The notes: a model not told the origin generated them from the sequence alone. DNA of 64,000 bases from Nitrosomonas sp. (GCA_024281825.1 JAMWZY010000002.1:186001-250000); one strand, 5' to 3'. Shown: positions 36,348 to 45,886, counted from the first letter of the stretch. Made by a program: numbers and translations.

Positions 36348-37334
36348 TCAGCGCAGCACACCACGGCGCAATAACTGGCGCAACGCGACCAATCCCAGCA
36401 AAATCGGATGGCGGCGTAGCATCGGGGTAACTTCAATACGCACTCCGGTATGCCGCTCGATTTTCCACACCGCATATTCAACGCCATTGACGAATGTAAA
36501 CACCGCTTTTCCTAAACGTAACAGCGATAAAATCCGCCCTTGCCAGCGGCGCAAACGCCAACGCCAATACGCTTGCCGTTGCATTGCAGGCGTGGTTAAG
36601 CAACGATACACTCCGTCTTGCTGTTGCAGCAGCAATAATGACGTAAGCATCGGACTTGCCGCTTGTGTCCAACGAGTAAACACTGGCAGATTGGTTTGCG
36701 CCAAGTGGCGCGCGCGTGTTTCTTGCTCAGCGCGTAGTTCGGATGCATAGGTCAGCATTAAACAACGTGCCCAGATTTCCTCCACACTCAATTCTCCGGT
36801 CTCAATCGCAGGCACTCCTGATTTTAGAAAAGTCACAACCGAGTGCGCGATTGCAATATAAATCCGCTGACGAATTGCATCGTCACGCGCAAACAACAAA
36901 CGAGAAGGTTGTGCAAAACGCGCCCAGATATAAGAGTGAAACCAGAATTGCGCACCACGTTCAAAATCAGCCGTTGAAATAACAGCATATTTTGCCCGTA
37001 AAGTCTTCCCTTGGTATGTCACTTCGAGATAAAACACATTGGGTGGCAACCATCCATTGAACAGGGCCAGTAGTCTTTGTTGGGGATAAGCTTTACGATA
37101 ATCATTGACCAACACATACAAATCTACAATGCCTTCGTCCAAGCTACAGTTGGAATGCAAGCACGAACCGTACAACAACACCGCATCCAATGAATCCGTA
37201 AAGCGTACTGTTAAGGCCGTAATAAAAGATCCCAACTCCAATGGAATGAATAGATTGCTTTGTGCCGCCACTGCATCGATCAATTCAGCCGGCAATCGAT
37301 TATCTGTTGCTATTCGGGAATTCATATTCATCAT
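36348..37334 (-). CDS. Nucleotidyltransferase-like protein of the lipid operon
   Basis: 328 residues. The N-terminal part has a polymerase-beta-like nucleotidyltransferase signature, LLYGSCLHSNCSLDEGIVDL followed by YVLV. In it the usual GS...DxD is reduced to GS with a single clear aspartate. The C-terminal 100 residues are basic and hydrophobic (WRWRLRRWQGRILSLLRLGK), suggesting membrane association. It follows the lipid kinase by 5 bp. A cytidylyl- or nucleotidyl-transfer role in phospholipid headgroup activation is inferred from context, not shown. Confidence 0.65.
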   Translation of the reverse strand: MMNMNSRIATDNRLPAELIDAVAAQSNLFIPLELGSFITALTVRFTDSLDAVLLYGSCLHSNCSLDEGIVDLYVLVNDYRKAYPQQRLLALFNGWLPPNVFYLEVTYQGKTLRAKYAVISTADFERGAQFWFHSYIWARFAQPSRLLFARDDAIRQRIYIAIAHSVVTFLKSGVPAIETGELSVEEIWARCLMLTYASELRAEQETRARHLAQTNLPVFTRWTQAASPMLTSLLLLQQQDGVYRCLTTPAMQRQAYWRWRLRRWQGRILSLLRLGKAVFTFVNGVEYAVWKIERHTGVRIEVTPMLRRHPILLGLVALRQLLRRGVLR

Positions 37335-37339
37335 AGCCG

Positions 37340-38347
37340 CTATACCACTAAAAACGTGATTGGAGGAGTTGCTGAGATCCGCAAAGGCTCGTTTTGGTTG
37401 TCAGAACGATACAATTCACCGTCCACCACATACTCATCCTTCAAATAAAGTGATAATGTTTGCATATTCCGGCTGAAATAACCGTCCGATTCCTTCAATT
37501 TGCTCCCTTGCCCTGTCAACAGTGGCCATAATGAATGCCAAAGCCTCTTTGGATGCTGCTTGACCCAAGTGACATGCAAAGGCAATGCTTCTTCACCCCA
37601 ATAAGGACGCATATTCAGCAAGATCCGATGCGACGCACTGATCAGAGCAAACAAAAAAGTACCTTGATGCGCACGTTGATCGGATTCGACAAGCGTCATT
37701 GTCACCGGTGCCCAATCAGCGTGATGCCGCCCTAATAGAATACCGAGCAACGCTTTCACCACAGAATACAACATAATTAGAAAAGTATAACTATTCCCGG
37801 TAATCCCAACTTGTTTAACAGGACTCCTTGAAAACTTCACTCCACGCGCCACCAGACCCAGCGCAAAAAACATACCGTACAATTTATTGATACCCGTCTG
37901 TTCGATACAGAATGCAGCGCGTTGCACCAACTGAGGAAGTAAAGGTTTAGCCAGATAAGCCTGTAAGCGATGTAATACCTGATCGGGCTTACCTTTAATT
38001 CCCAGATCGAAGGAAGTCATGTTGGTGGTACCGCCAGGCACGATCATTAAAACCGGCCAGTCATCACAAGATTTAAAATGTTGGAATAAATGTGCAAAAA
38101 TTGCATGCGTAGTGCCATCACCCGCCACGATCACCAGCAAATCAATTTGCGCTTGAAGCAATTCATCGAGCGCAGCTTTAAAAGACTCCGCATTGGTACC
38201 TTCACGAAGTACGGTAGCGGGTATTTGCTGCAAAATCTGCCGAATCTCTAGCAGCCGAGTTCGTGCTTGACCTCCGTTCGGATTCAGCAAACAGCCAATT
38301 TTAGCTGACCCCGCTTTCAGACGATCAATCCGTTGTGGCAACAGCAT
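37340..38347 (-). CDS. Diacylglycerol/sphingosine-kinase-type lipid kinase
   Basis: A 335-residue DAGK-catalytic-domain protein with NPNGG (22-26), the nucleotide motif GDGTT (76-80) and PGGTTNM (104-110), where most members read PxGTxN. Related enzymes (YegS, DgkB, bacterial ceramide kinase CpgB) phosphorylate a lipid hydroxyl with ATP. Its place between a CDP-alcohol transferase and a nucleotidyltransferase-like gene, in an operon with a ceramide-synthase-like gene, favours a ceramide or diacylglycerol substrate. No membrane helix is obvious. Confidence 0.82.
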   Translation of the reverse strand: MLLPQRIDRLKAGSAKIGCLLNPNGGQARTRLLEIRQILQQIPATVLREGTNAESFKAALDELLQAQIDLLVIVAGDGTTHAIFAHLFQHFKSCDDWPVLMIVPGGTTNMTSFDLGIKGKPDQVLHRLQAYLAKPLLPQLVQRAAFCIEQTGINKLYGMFFALGLVARGVKFSRSPVKQVGITGNSYTFLIMLYSVVKALLGILLGRHHADWAPVTMTLVESDQRAHQGTFLFALISASHRILLNMRPYWGEEALPLHVTWVKQHPKRLWHSLWPLLTGQGSKLKESDGYFSRNMQTLSLYLKDEYVVDGELYRSDNQNEPLRISATPPITFLVV

Positions 38348-38376
38348 TGTGTGAAATTAATAATGCATTAAGTAGT

Positions 38377-39615
38377 TCAGTGCAATGATTTCGTTGATAA
38401 GCTTCTTATGTCCAATGGAGCACGGGTAAATATTTTTACCGCCCATTGATCGCGGTCACGCGCGGGATCAATATCTTGCAACCAAGATCGCAACGTACCC
38501 TCTTTATGCTTAGTCAGCCAGGCAATCATCAAACGCCAAATCAAAACACCCGTTGAAATCAAATGCCACACAACGACCAATGCAAGACCCAAAGCAGGCT
38601 GTCCAATCAACCAAGAAAAAGTGAGCAAAAGCAAATTCGGATTGCGGCGCGCGGTGATTAACCGGTTAAATGAATCCAATCTACGCCAAATAAAAATATC
38701 AAATGACGCTAAAGAAAACTGGAAAACCCCCTCACATAACCGGCCACCAATATAACCGACAAACATCAGAAAGATCAGAATTTCGAATCCTGGAATTGCC
38801 TCGGCAGTACCAATCAAACCCGCTCCCCAAGCCAAATACCATAATGGCGGATGGATAATATCCAAACCATGATCGAGAACATCGCCAAGCCGACTTGATG
38901 TAACCGTCACGCGTGCCAACTTACCATCCACAGTATCCAGGAAAGTCATGAACCACGCCATCAACAAACCAATGCCGTAAAAACCACCCCAGAATGCCAA
39001 TCCAGCGGTAACCGCCAAAATGATGCTCAAATAAGTCACATGATTCGGTGACCAGCCTTTACGTACGCAATAATGCGTTACCCAAAATGCGGGCTCTGGC
39101 CACAACCACTTGGTAATGAAATCGGTAACGCCTTTATAAGAACCTGAGAACAGCTCTCGCTCCAACAAAGTCCGATTTATTTCACTGATCGGCAAAATGT
39201 ACGGTGGATCCTTTTTCTTCAAATTTTGCTGAAAATCAATCTGTAGATCATCCAAGCTGATTCTAGGAATAGTCAACAAAGCAAACTTATAATTGTGATC
39301 CTTGTCTTTATCCAAATTCCTTAGCAACTGCTGTGCATAATCCCCATCAGTGCGTATTGCAGCCGGACACCCATCCACGCTATACAATGCAACTTTCTTG
39401 TCTAAGCCCAACAATGCATTGAGTACGCGCCCATCAAACAAAAAATTGGCGTTGAGAAATAACGTTGCTGCACCGGAAGGTATCTTGTCAACATTATCTA
39501 TAAAAGTAGCGTTCGTTTGCGTATTGAACATGCGACGCAAGCGCTCTTGTCCGGTCAACCCCCAAATTTTGGGCTCACCGTCACCAAAGAGATAAATATA
39601 AGTAGTTGTTGGCAT
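38377..39615 (-). CDS. CDP-alcohol phosphatidyltransferase with N-terminal extra domain
   Basis: A 412-residue membrane enzyme. The signature D-x2-DG-x2-AR-x8-G-x3-D-x3-D is complete: D227, D230, G231, A234-R235, G244, D248, D252. Several membrane helices follow. The first 165 residues form a soluble domain with YLFGDGEPKIWGLTGQERL, reminiscent of nucleotidyltransferase/DIPP-synthase-type fusions but without a clear LxGGxGxR motif. It should condense a CDP-activated molecule with an alcohol to make a phosphodiester lipid. Headgroup and acceptor are unknown. Confidence 0.85.
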   Translation of the reverse strand: MPTTTYIYLFGDGEPKIWGLTGQERLRRMFNTQTNATFIDNVDKIPSGAATLFLNANFLFDGRVLNALLGLDKKVALYSVDGCPAAIRTDGDYAQQLLRNLDKDKDHNYKFALLTIPRISLDDLQIDFQQNLKKKDPPYILPISEINRTLLERELFSGSYKGVTDFITKWLWPEPAFWVTHYCVRKGWSPNHVTYLSIILAVTAGLAFWGGFYGIGLLMAWFMTFLDTVDGKLARVTVTSSRLGDVLDHGLDIIHPPLWYLAWGAGLIGTAEAIPGFEILIFLMFVGYIGGRLCEGVFQFSLASFDIFIWRRLDSFNRLITARRNPNLLLLTFSWLIGQPALGLALVVVWHLISTGVLIWRLMIAWLTKHKEGTLRSWLQDIDPARDRDQWAVKIFTRAPLDIRSLSTKSLH

Positions 39616-39722
39616 ACTTGATCTAGATCTGATTTACAAATGAAATGAAAAAACAATCAAAGAACGATATTCATTGGATAGGAAATATACATACTAACAG
39701 AAGCCAATCATTACTTGCCATA

Positions 39723-40784
39723 TCAAAAAACTCTGCGCAACCACAGGTTCGCAATTAAAATTATGGTAATGCTGGGCGCAAGCGCCACGAATACAGGATT
39801 GAGGCTCAATATCAACCCCGCATTGGCAATGATTTGATCCAACAAATAAACAGCCACGCCAATCAAGGCGGCAAAAACCAGCTTATTACTTAAACCAGTG
39901 CGGATAGAACCAAAAACAAACGGGATCGACAATAACACCATCGCTACGGTCATCAAGACACTTCCGAGTTTACGCCATAGCGCTAATCGGTAGGAATCAA
40001 AATCCTGTCCGGTAGTGCGCAAAAATTCAGTATGCCGTGCAAGCTCAATAGGTGAAAGACTTTCCGGTGGTTTGGTCAACGTACGAATATCATCAGGACG
40101 GAGAAAAGAACGCCAATTCAGAGAATTCAAATGTGCCGCCGAAATTCCATCGTTCGTAAACGTGCGCGTGATGACATCATGCAATTCCCAAATATCGTCA
40201 TCAATAATTTGTGCAGACTGTGCCAAAATATGCGAAACCAAATGACCTTCTGGAGAAAATTGCAAAATTTCAATACCAACCGCATGTCTTGAATGCAGCA
40301 TTTGGCCGATACGAATAATATTGTGTTCATTACGTGTCCAAACACCCAAATTTCTCCCCAATTCGGCACTCAGATTTAACGCCAATGCACGATAGGTAAT
40401 CGCCTTTTGCTGCAATTGTGGCGCAACAAATTGTTCCAGTGCAACAACGCTCAACAACAATAATGCACCCGCACTCAGCGATGCCAGACTAATCCGTTGC
40501 GGCGAAAGACCAGCCACACGCATTGCGATAAGTTCCGAATGCACCGCCAATCTTCCTAACGCAATAACAGTACCCAATAGCGCGACAAATGGTGCGATCT
40601 GGATAAATCTTCGCGGCATCAGCATCGTTGTATATAAAAAGGCATCTTTAGTACGATACGTACCCTTACCGACATCATCCAGTTGATCCAGTAGATCAAA
40701 GAAACCAAATAGTGGCAACAAAATCGCGGTGGCGATTAGAAATCCCAATAACACTTGAATAATCACGTAGCGATAAAGTATCAC
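39723..40784 (-). CDS. lptG: LptG-family permease
   Basis: A 353-residue YjgP/YjgQ permease with three N-terminal and three C-terminal membrane helices around a periplasmic beta-jellyroll (about 130-260). Recognisable parts are LGTVIALGRLAVHSELIAMR (coupling helix region) and LWRKLGSVLMTVAMVLLSIPF. With LptB and LptF it normally extracts lipopolysaccharide from the inner membrane. Here it is embedded in a lipid-synthesis operon, so it may be the only cellular copy or a paralogue for another lipid. It overlaps lptF by four bases. Confidence 0.88.
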   Translation of the reverse strand: MILYRYVIIQVLLGFLIATAILLPLFGFFDLLDQLDDVGKGTYRTKDAFLYTTMLMPRRFIQIAPFVALLGTVIALGRLAVHSELIAMRVAGLSPQRISLASLSAGALLLLSVVALEQFVAPQLQQKAITYRALALNLSAELGRNLGVWTRNEHNIIRIGQMLHSRHAVGIEILQFSPEGHLVSHILAQSAQIIDDDIWELHDVITRTFTNDGISAAHLNSLNWRSFLRPDDIRTLTKPPESLSPIELARHTEFLRTTGQDFDSYRLALWRKLGSVLMTVAMVLLSIPFVFGSIRTGLSNKLVFAALIGVAVYLLDQIIANAGLILSLNPVFVALAPSITIILIANLWLRRVF

Positions 40785-41860
40785 GTCCGCTTCCTAAGCC
40801 ACTGATGTTTTATGGAAAATGCATATAAGCTGAGCCCAATTAACATCAAGGCATCTAACCACCACATCCCTGGGAAAGCCCCTACTACACCGTTCTCCAC
40901 CCAGGTTTTTGCTAACCCATTTAAATTATAGTATGCCGCAAATAACAGTGCGGCAATTAAATAGGTTCGATCCGTCTTGTCCTGGCGTGGCGAAATACGA
41001 ATAAACGTCACCGCAAGCAACGCCAATAGAATTGTCGCTAATGGCCGGGAAATGCGCCATTGAAATTCAGCAATGTCGCGCGGCTCCTCCGATTCCCATA
41101 ACGTTCGTGTAGCTGCAGCTTTACGACGGTAATTGAGTACATAATCGGTATCAATGTAATAGGTCATGTTTTTAAACTCTATTGCAGCATCCACACTGGC
41201 ATCATTACTAAGCTTATAAATGACGCCATCAGACAGCTGAATATAAGGTTTTTGCTCGGATGATGTCGGCTGCACCTGAAAAGCTTGCTTAGCAATGACG
41301 ATTTCGCTGTTATTTGGATTCTTCACATAGTGAAAAATGTTCTGCATTTGCTTAATTGATTCGTTTTTTTCTTGCACATAAATCACCCGACCGGAACGTT
41401 CACTACCGTGAAAACGTCCGGCTTGGAAGCGATTGGTATTTAATTCCGCTTCCGCTTGCGCATCCAGAATATAGCTTTCTGTATATGCCCAAGGACGAAT
41501 ATAAGATGACAAAATACCACTGATAACCCCTATAGGTATAGCAACGGTCAAAACCACCCATACGATACGAGTCGTACTGATTCCAACTGAACGAAGCACC
41601 GTCAATTCGTGGTCTTTATTCAGTCTACCGAGCCCGATAATGACAGAAATATACAAGGCAATTGCAATTAGTACTTCCAACGAGATCAGCGTCTTAAGGA
41701 ATACTAGTTTAAAGAGCGCGACAATACCAAGCGACTCAGTCACTGCGCCAGCGAGCAATCTTGCACTGCTGAAGCTGGCGAACAATCCGGTCAGAATCAG
41801 TATGACTACCGTGAAGGGTAGCAAAATTTCACGTGCGATATAACGATCAAGCAGCTTCAT
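40781..41860 (-). CDS. lptF: LptF-family permease
   Basis: A 359-residue partner of LptG with six membrane helices. Motifs: LLDRYIAREILLPFTVVILI, IGLGRLNKDHELTVLRSVGI (coupling helix) and FQWRISRPLATILLALLAVT. The periplasmic domain is about 135-265. The N-terminus differs from what I expect of the LptF beside pepA in betaproteobacteria, raising the possibility of a second, specialised LptFG pair. The lptA/B/C genes are not in the window. Confidence 0.87.
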   Translation of the reverse strand: MKLLDRYIAREILLPFTVVILILTGLFASFSSARLLAGAVTESLGIVALFKLVFLKTLISLEVLIAIALYISVIIGLGRLNKDHELTVLRSVGISTTRIVWVVLTVAIPIGVISGILSSYIRPWAYTESYILDAQAEAELNTNRFQAGRFHGSERSGRVIYVQEKNESIKQMQNIFHYVKNPNNSEIVIAKQAFQVQPTSSEQKPYIQLSDGVIYKLSNDASVDAAIEFKNMTYYIDTDYVLNYRRKAAATRTLWESEEPRDIAEFQWRISRPLATILLALLAVTFIRISPRQDKTDRTYLIAALLFAAYYNLNGLAKTWVENGVVGAFPGMWWLDALMLIGLSLYAFSIKHQWLRKRT

Positions 41861-41904
41861 GCGTTAACGATTCCGGCTTATTCCTACACTAAAACATTCG
41901 TTCT

Positions 41905-42711
41905 TTAATTTTTTAATAACGATTCCACCAACTGAAGGTCTGCCACTTTATCTACATCAATTCCCGCACAAGGATCATCCAGTTCAATCGCTCGTATCGT
42001 AACATTTGATTTTTCTGATACCGCAGCCAAACCCTGCTGCAATGTCAATGTACCGAATAGATAAGCAACAACCGTTCTAAAACCGAGTACGCGAGCAATT
42101 AACTTCCATGGTTGTTTGCGTAAATCTTCAGCTTGGCGCCAGAAATTCACGAGCGAACGCCCCTGAGGCGTAAAGGTAAACAAATTGCAACCACAAAATC
42201 CTCCATCGTGTAATCGTATCACTGTCCGTTTAGCATCGGGAAAAACTGCGGCAATACGTTCTTGTTTTACGATACCGACAGTAGCATCGCCGGCAATTAC
42301 ACTCGATCGCTGCAGAAATTGCTGCACAATAGTCGGTGTTAACAAAGCATGATCCGCCGTGGTGATTAATACAGAAGCATCTGCCGGTACTTGCTGCAAT
42401 GCGCTATTCGCACTGCGGCTGGGTGAATCCAAATTAGGAATCCATGTTACCTGCCCAGAATCAATTCGCCGTTGTAATTCCGGGCAGTGACTATGAAGTA
42501 TTTTCGGAGGACCACACAGAATAATTGAAGTAATTTGCTGACAAGCTTGTAGCGCATCCAGTACACGAATAATCATAGGGACACCACCCACCTCTGCAAA
42601 AGCTTTACACGCAGCGCCTGTAAATTGCGTAATCGGATCTTTTCCGGTGCGGTCTGCAGCTAATACTATGGCAGCAAATCGCTTGTCGGTATTGTGATTT
42701 TCTGTACTCAC
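41905..42711 (-). CDS. MobA-like NTP transferase
   Basis: A 268-residue sugar-nucleotidyltransferase-fold protein. The N-terminal nucleotide loop is altered to VLAADRTGKDPITQF, with the lysine in AACKAFAEVGG. The metal-binding aspartate is in ITTADHALLTP, and RSANSALQQVP corresponds to the family's GxxxSLxxAL helix. It would activate a phospho-headgroup as an NDP/CDP derivative for the phosphatidyltransferase downstream (inferred). It overlaps the upstream GNAT-like gene by four bases. Confidence 0.75.
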   Translation of the reverse strand: MSTENHNTDKRFAAIVLAADRTGKDPITQFTGAACKAFAEVGGVPMIIRVLDALQACQQITSIILCGPPKILHSHCPELQRRIDSGQVTWIPNLDSPSRSANSALQQVPADASVLITTADHALLTPTIVQQFLQRSSVIAGDATVGIVKQERIAAVFPDAKRTVIRLHDGGFCGCNLFTFTPQGRSLVNFWRQAEDLRKQPWKLIARVLGFRTVVAYLFGTLTLQQGLAAVSEKSNVTIRAIELDDPCAGIDVDKVADLQLVESLLKN

Positions 42712-43859
42712 AAGGTTTTTTGATAAATGCGATAGCGCTTGTATTCTTTACTGCCAATACTCTTCAGAATATGGCGCATGGGCAAGTTATCTTCCAATAT
42801 CCAAGATAACTCGACTTCATCAACCCCACGTGCAAGCCCAGCCTGACGTGGCGCATCGATAATCAAACATGCCAATGCCAAGCCTAAGGGTGTATTTTGG
42901 AATTCCTTGCGTACGCCCATTAGCGGAATACGACCACTACGGATTTCATTATTTTTGATCCGTTTAATAAGTTTTATCCAGCCCAATGGAAATAAATTAC
43001 CGTTCAGTTCTGGCAATACTTCGTTCAAGTTAGGCAGCCCCACCATAAAAGCTGCTGGCACGCCTTCCACTTCAGCGATTTGAACAAATTCATCGGGCAA
43101 CAACCACTTTAAGGTATTGCCAAGCTCAGCAAATTCTTCTTCCGTAAAAGGTATAAATCCCCAGTTTTCACGCCAAGCATCATTGAAAATATCCCGGAGA
43201 ATCTCCATTTCCTCAGCCAATCGATTGCGCTGTAAAGTACGCAGTTTAATTTTTGCCGAAAATCGATGTATGACCGCCTTCATTACGGGTGGAAATTCGA
43301 AATCGACATTAATTTTATACGCTAGCATATCTTTTGCTGGAGCATACCCTTGTCCTTCCAACAGTCGCCCATACCAAGGCGCCGAATGCGTCATCATAAT
43401 CATGGGTGGCGTATCAAATCCATCCACCAGGATACCAACCTCTTGATTGATAGAAAAATTAAACGGCCCAGTAACATGCCGAATACCGCGCGCGGCTAGC
43501 CAAGCTTCTGCATGTAACACCAGTGATGCAAAAACTTGTGCATCATCAATACATTCCATAAAACCAAAATGACCGGCATCAAAACCATAACGTTCGCGAT
43601 GAAGTTTGTCTATCTGTGCACTGATACGCCCAACCGGCTGTCCGTCTCGATAGGCAACCCAGAGTTGCCAGTCACCATGTTTAGAATAAGGATTGAAATG
43701 TGATAAATGAAAGCGTCGCTCAAGTCGAAGTGGCGGAATCCACATGGGATCATCCGCATAGATATGCCAAGGTACATTTATAAACTTACCCACATCATGG
43801 TAAGTCATTGCAGGACGAACCACCACTGGCGAATTGCCAGCTACTAATTGTTTAACCAT
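42708..43859 (-). CDS. GNAT-type protein of the bacterial ceramide-synthase-like family
   Basis: 383 residues. The family, often annotated as N-acetyltransferase or dATP pyrophosphohydrolase, is recognised from FINVPWHIYADDPMWIPPL, VGRISAQIDKLH, GHFGFMECIDD, GPFNFSINQEVGILVDGF and HSAPWYGRLLEGQGY. Caulobacter's ceramide synthase belongs to this GNAT-like group, making N-acylation of a long-chain base plausible. No serine palmitoyltransferase gene is in the window, so the assignment remains inference. It is the first gene of the seven-gene operon. Confidence 0.65.
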   Translation of the reverse strand: MVKQLVAGNSPVVVRPAMTYHDVGKFINVPWHIYADDPMWIPPLRLERRFHLSHFNPYSKHGDWQLWVAYRDGQPVGRISAQIDKLHRERYGFDAGHFGFMECIDDAQVFASLVLHAEAWLAARGIRHVTGPFNFSINQEVGILVDGFDTPPMIMMTHSAPWYGRLLEGQGYAPAKDMLAYKINVDFEFPPVMKAVIHRFSAKIKLRTLQRNRLAEEMEILRDIFNDAWRENWGFIPFTEEEFAELGNTLKWLLPDEFVQIAEVEGVPAAFMVGLPNLNEVLPELNGNLFPLGWIKLIKRIKNNEIRSGRIPLMGVRKEFQNTPLGLALACLIIDAPRQAGLARGVDEVELSWILEDNLPMRHILKSIGSKEYKRYRIYQKTL

Positions 43860-43910
43860 TGCGAAGAAAAAGAATCAACGACGAATCGTGAGTGTTTCAA
43901 ACTAACTCAA

Positions 43911-44387
43911 TCATATATGGGTGTGTTTAAGCAGATTATCCACCAGTCTATGAAAAACTTCTTTGGGGTCTTCTGCATGCACCTCTTGCTGATTGTCAGT
44001 CATTGCTTTGGGTATATATGCATTCGCTTCGCATTGCTCATCGGTAATATTGCGGCAAAAATCTCGAAAATTATTCCAGTCGGTATTGTATTGAAGCAAA
44101 TGATCCTGACGAATAAATAATCGCAACACTTCAAAATTATGCTGTAGCTCGGGCATACGTACGGCGAAAAATTCCTGAATGTTCTTAGGCCAAACTTTAT
44201 GCTTCGGATATAAAGCCGCAAACTCAGTTTCAATCGTATCGCGAAAATTTTCAATCGCATAGGAACGCCGCTTGCGATTAATAATTTCTATAAAAATCCC
44301 CCCTATGATCGCAAAAGTAAATAAAGCGATCGCCCAAAACGGGACCATTTCGATATATTCGGTTATCTGACTGATATTCTCGTTCAA
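43911..44387 (-). CDS. Hypothetical membrane-anchored protein
   Basis: 158 residues with one N-terminal membrane helix (VPFWAIALFTFAIIGGIFIE), a basic RKRRS stop-transfer and a soluble helical domain (NFRDTIETEFAALYPKHKVW). No family was recognised. It lies 51 bp upstream of the lipid operon on the same strand and might share its promoter. Confidence 0.6.
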   Translation of the reverse strand: MNENISQITEYIEMVPFWAIALFTFAIIGGIFIEIINRKRRSYAIENFRDTIETEFAALYPKHKVWPKNIQEFFAVRMPELQHNFEVLRLFIRQDHLLQYNTDWNNFRDFCRNITDEQCEANAYIPKAMTDNQQEVHAEDPKEVFHRLVDNLLKHTHI

Positions 44388-44742
44388 GGTTATTTTATTC
44401 CTAGATTAGATTGTATAGCGAAATCAACCCTCATTTTCATTCAGATGAGCTTTGATTGGTAGTTTATTATCTTGCCACAGTGAAACTGATGTATCAACAG
44501 ATAGTCATTATAGCCAAATAAAACACTGACCTATTCAATAATCCTAGAAATCTCGGTTAGATTACTGAGGGTAAATTTTGCATCAAACCTTTTGTTTCAC
44601 GAAGAATTGAAATAATTACATCACAGCAGCAAATTTGCATTGACCTAGTATAGTCAATTGCGCTATTTTTGTTTCCTTTTTCATAATCTAACTACCTGTT
44701 GATATTTTTTGTTTTTTGCTGCTTTTAATTCTTAAAATTCTT
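44388..44742. other. Divergent intergenic region before xseB
   Basis: 355 bp between the hypothetical membrane gene and xseB. No gene was seen. It likely contains promoters in both directions; the right 50 bases are T-rich. Confidence 0.4.
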
Positions 44743-45003
44743 ATGGCCAAATCTTCCAAAAATACTACTGCTAACACAGAACCTGAAAGCTTCGAAGCAG
44801 CTTCGGAAGAATTAGAGAAAATTGTAACTGATATGGAAGCTGGACAAATGTCCCTGGAAGCATCTCTCATGGCCTATCAACGCGGAGCCGAACTGTTACA
44901 GTACTGTCAAAAAAAACTTCAAGGCGCACAACAACAAGTTAAAATACTTGAAGGTGATATGTTAAAAACTTTTAATACTACAAGCGATCTTGATGACCAC
45001 TGA
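44743..45003 (+). CDS. xseB: Exodeoxyribonuclease VII small subunit
   Basis: An 86-residue protein with the XseB hallmark SFEAASEELEKIVTDMEAGQ followed by MSLEASLMAYQRGAELLQYC and a short coiled coil. With XseA it degrades single-stranded DNA. The ATG at 44743 gives the normal length; the in-frame ATG at 44716 would add nine hydrophobic residues. The stop overlaps the ispA start, the widespread xseB-ispA-dxs order. Confidence 0.93.
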   Translation: MAKSSKNTTANTEPESFEAASEELEKIVTDMEAGQMSLEASLMAYQRGAELLQYCQKKLQGAQQQVKILEGDMLKTFNTTSDLDDH

Positions 45004-45886
45004 TTTTCAGAATTGGGCCAGTGATTGTCAGGCACATATTGAAATTTTCCTTGCTTCCAGACTTCCTGCCATTGATTGCGTCCCTATTCGCTTACATAAA
45101 GCTATGCGCTATTCTGTTCTAGGCGGTGGCAAGCGTGTACGCCCCTTGCTTGCCTTTGCTGCGGGGGAATTAGTGCAAGCAGACAAAGCCCGTGTAACCA
45201 TTGCAGCTGCTGCTGTTGAACTCATTCATGCATATTCATTGGTGCATGATGACTTGCCTTGCATGGATGATGATGTTTTGCGGCGCGGAAAACCAACTTG
45301 CCATGTGGAATTTGACGAAGCGACCGCATTGCTCACGGGTGATAGCCTACAAACACTCGCCTTTGAATTACTTGCAGAAAAAAAGCTATCTGACACACCG
45401 GAGATACAGTTAGAAATGATTGCTCAACTGGCCCGTGCCTCTGGATCACGCGGCATGGCTGGTGGTCAAGCATTCGATCTTGATAGCGTCGGCAAAACAT
45501 TGAGTTTGCCAGAACTGGAATTCATGCACATTCATAAAACTGGCGCATTGATTCGTGCTGCTGTGATGCTGGGCGCACGTTGCAGCAATCGTCTGAATGA
45601 AGCACAACTGACACAGTTGGATCATTTTGCCAAATGTATTGGTTTAGCGTTTCAAGTAGTTGACGATTTACTTGACGCTGAAGCCACGACCGCTACACTT
45701 GGAAAAACTGCCGGAAAAGATGCTGAAAACAACAAGCCAACGTATGTCAGCATTCTAGGCATCAGCCAAGCACGGGAATTGGCGCAAAAATTACAGCATG
45801 ATGCCTATCAAGCTTTAGATCATTTTGGTGATAATGCGTTAAGATTATGTCAGGTGACTGACTTCATTATTCAACGCAAATTCTAA
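44993..45886 (+). CDS. ispA: Farnesyl diphosphate synthase
   Basis: A 297-residue E-isoprenyl diphosphate synthase. The first aspartate-rich motif is DDLPCMDDD, preceded by LIHAYSLVH. The second is DDLLD in FQVVDDLLDAEA, followed by KTAGKDAENNKPTYV. GGKRVRPLLAFAAGE is near the N-terminus. It supplies C15 units for quinones and undecaprenol. The ATG at 44993 (overlapping xseB by 11 bases) is preferred to the TTG three bases earlier. Confidence 0.94.
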   Translation: MTTDFQNWASDCQAHIEIFLASRLPAIDCVPIRLHKAMRYSVLGGGKRVRPLLAFAAGELVQADKARVTIAAAAVELIHAYSLVHDDLPCMDDDVLRRGKPTCHVEFDEATALLTGDSLQTLAFELLAEKKLSDTPEIQLEMIAQLARASGSRGMAGGQAFDLDSVGKTLSLPELEFMHIHKTGALIRAAVMLGARCSNRLNEAQLTQLDHFAKCIGLAFQVVDDLLDAEATTATLGKTAGKDAENNKPTYVSILGISQARELAQKLQHDAYQALDHFGDNALRLCQVTDFIIQRKF

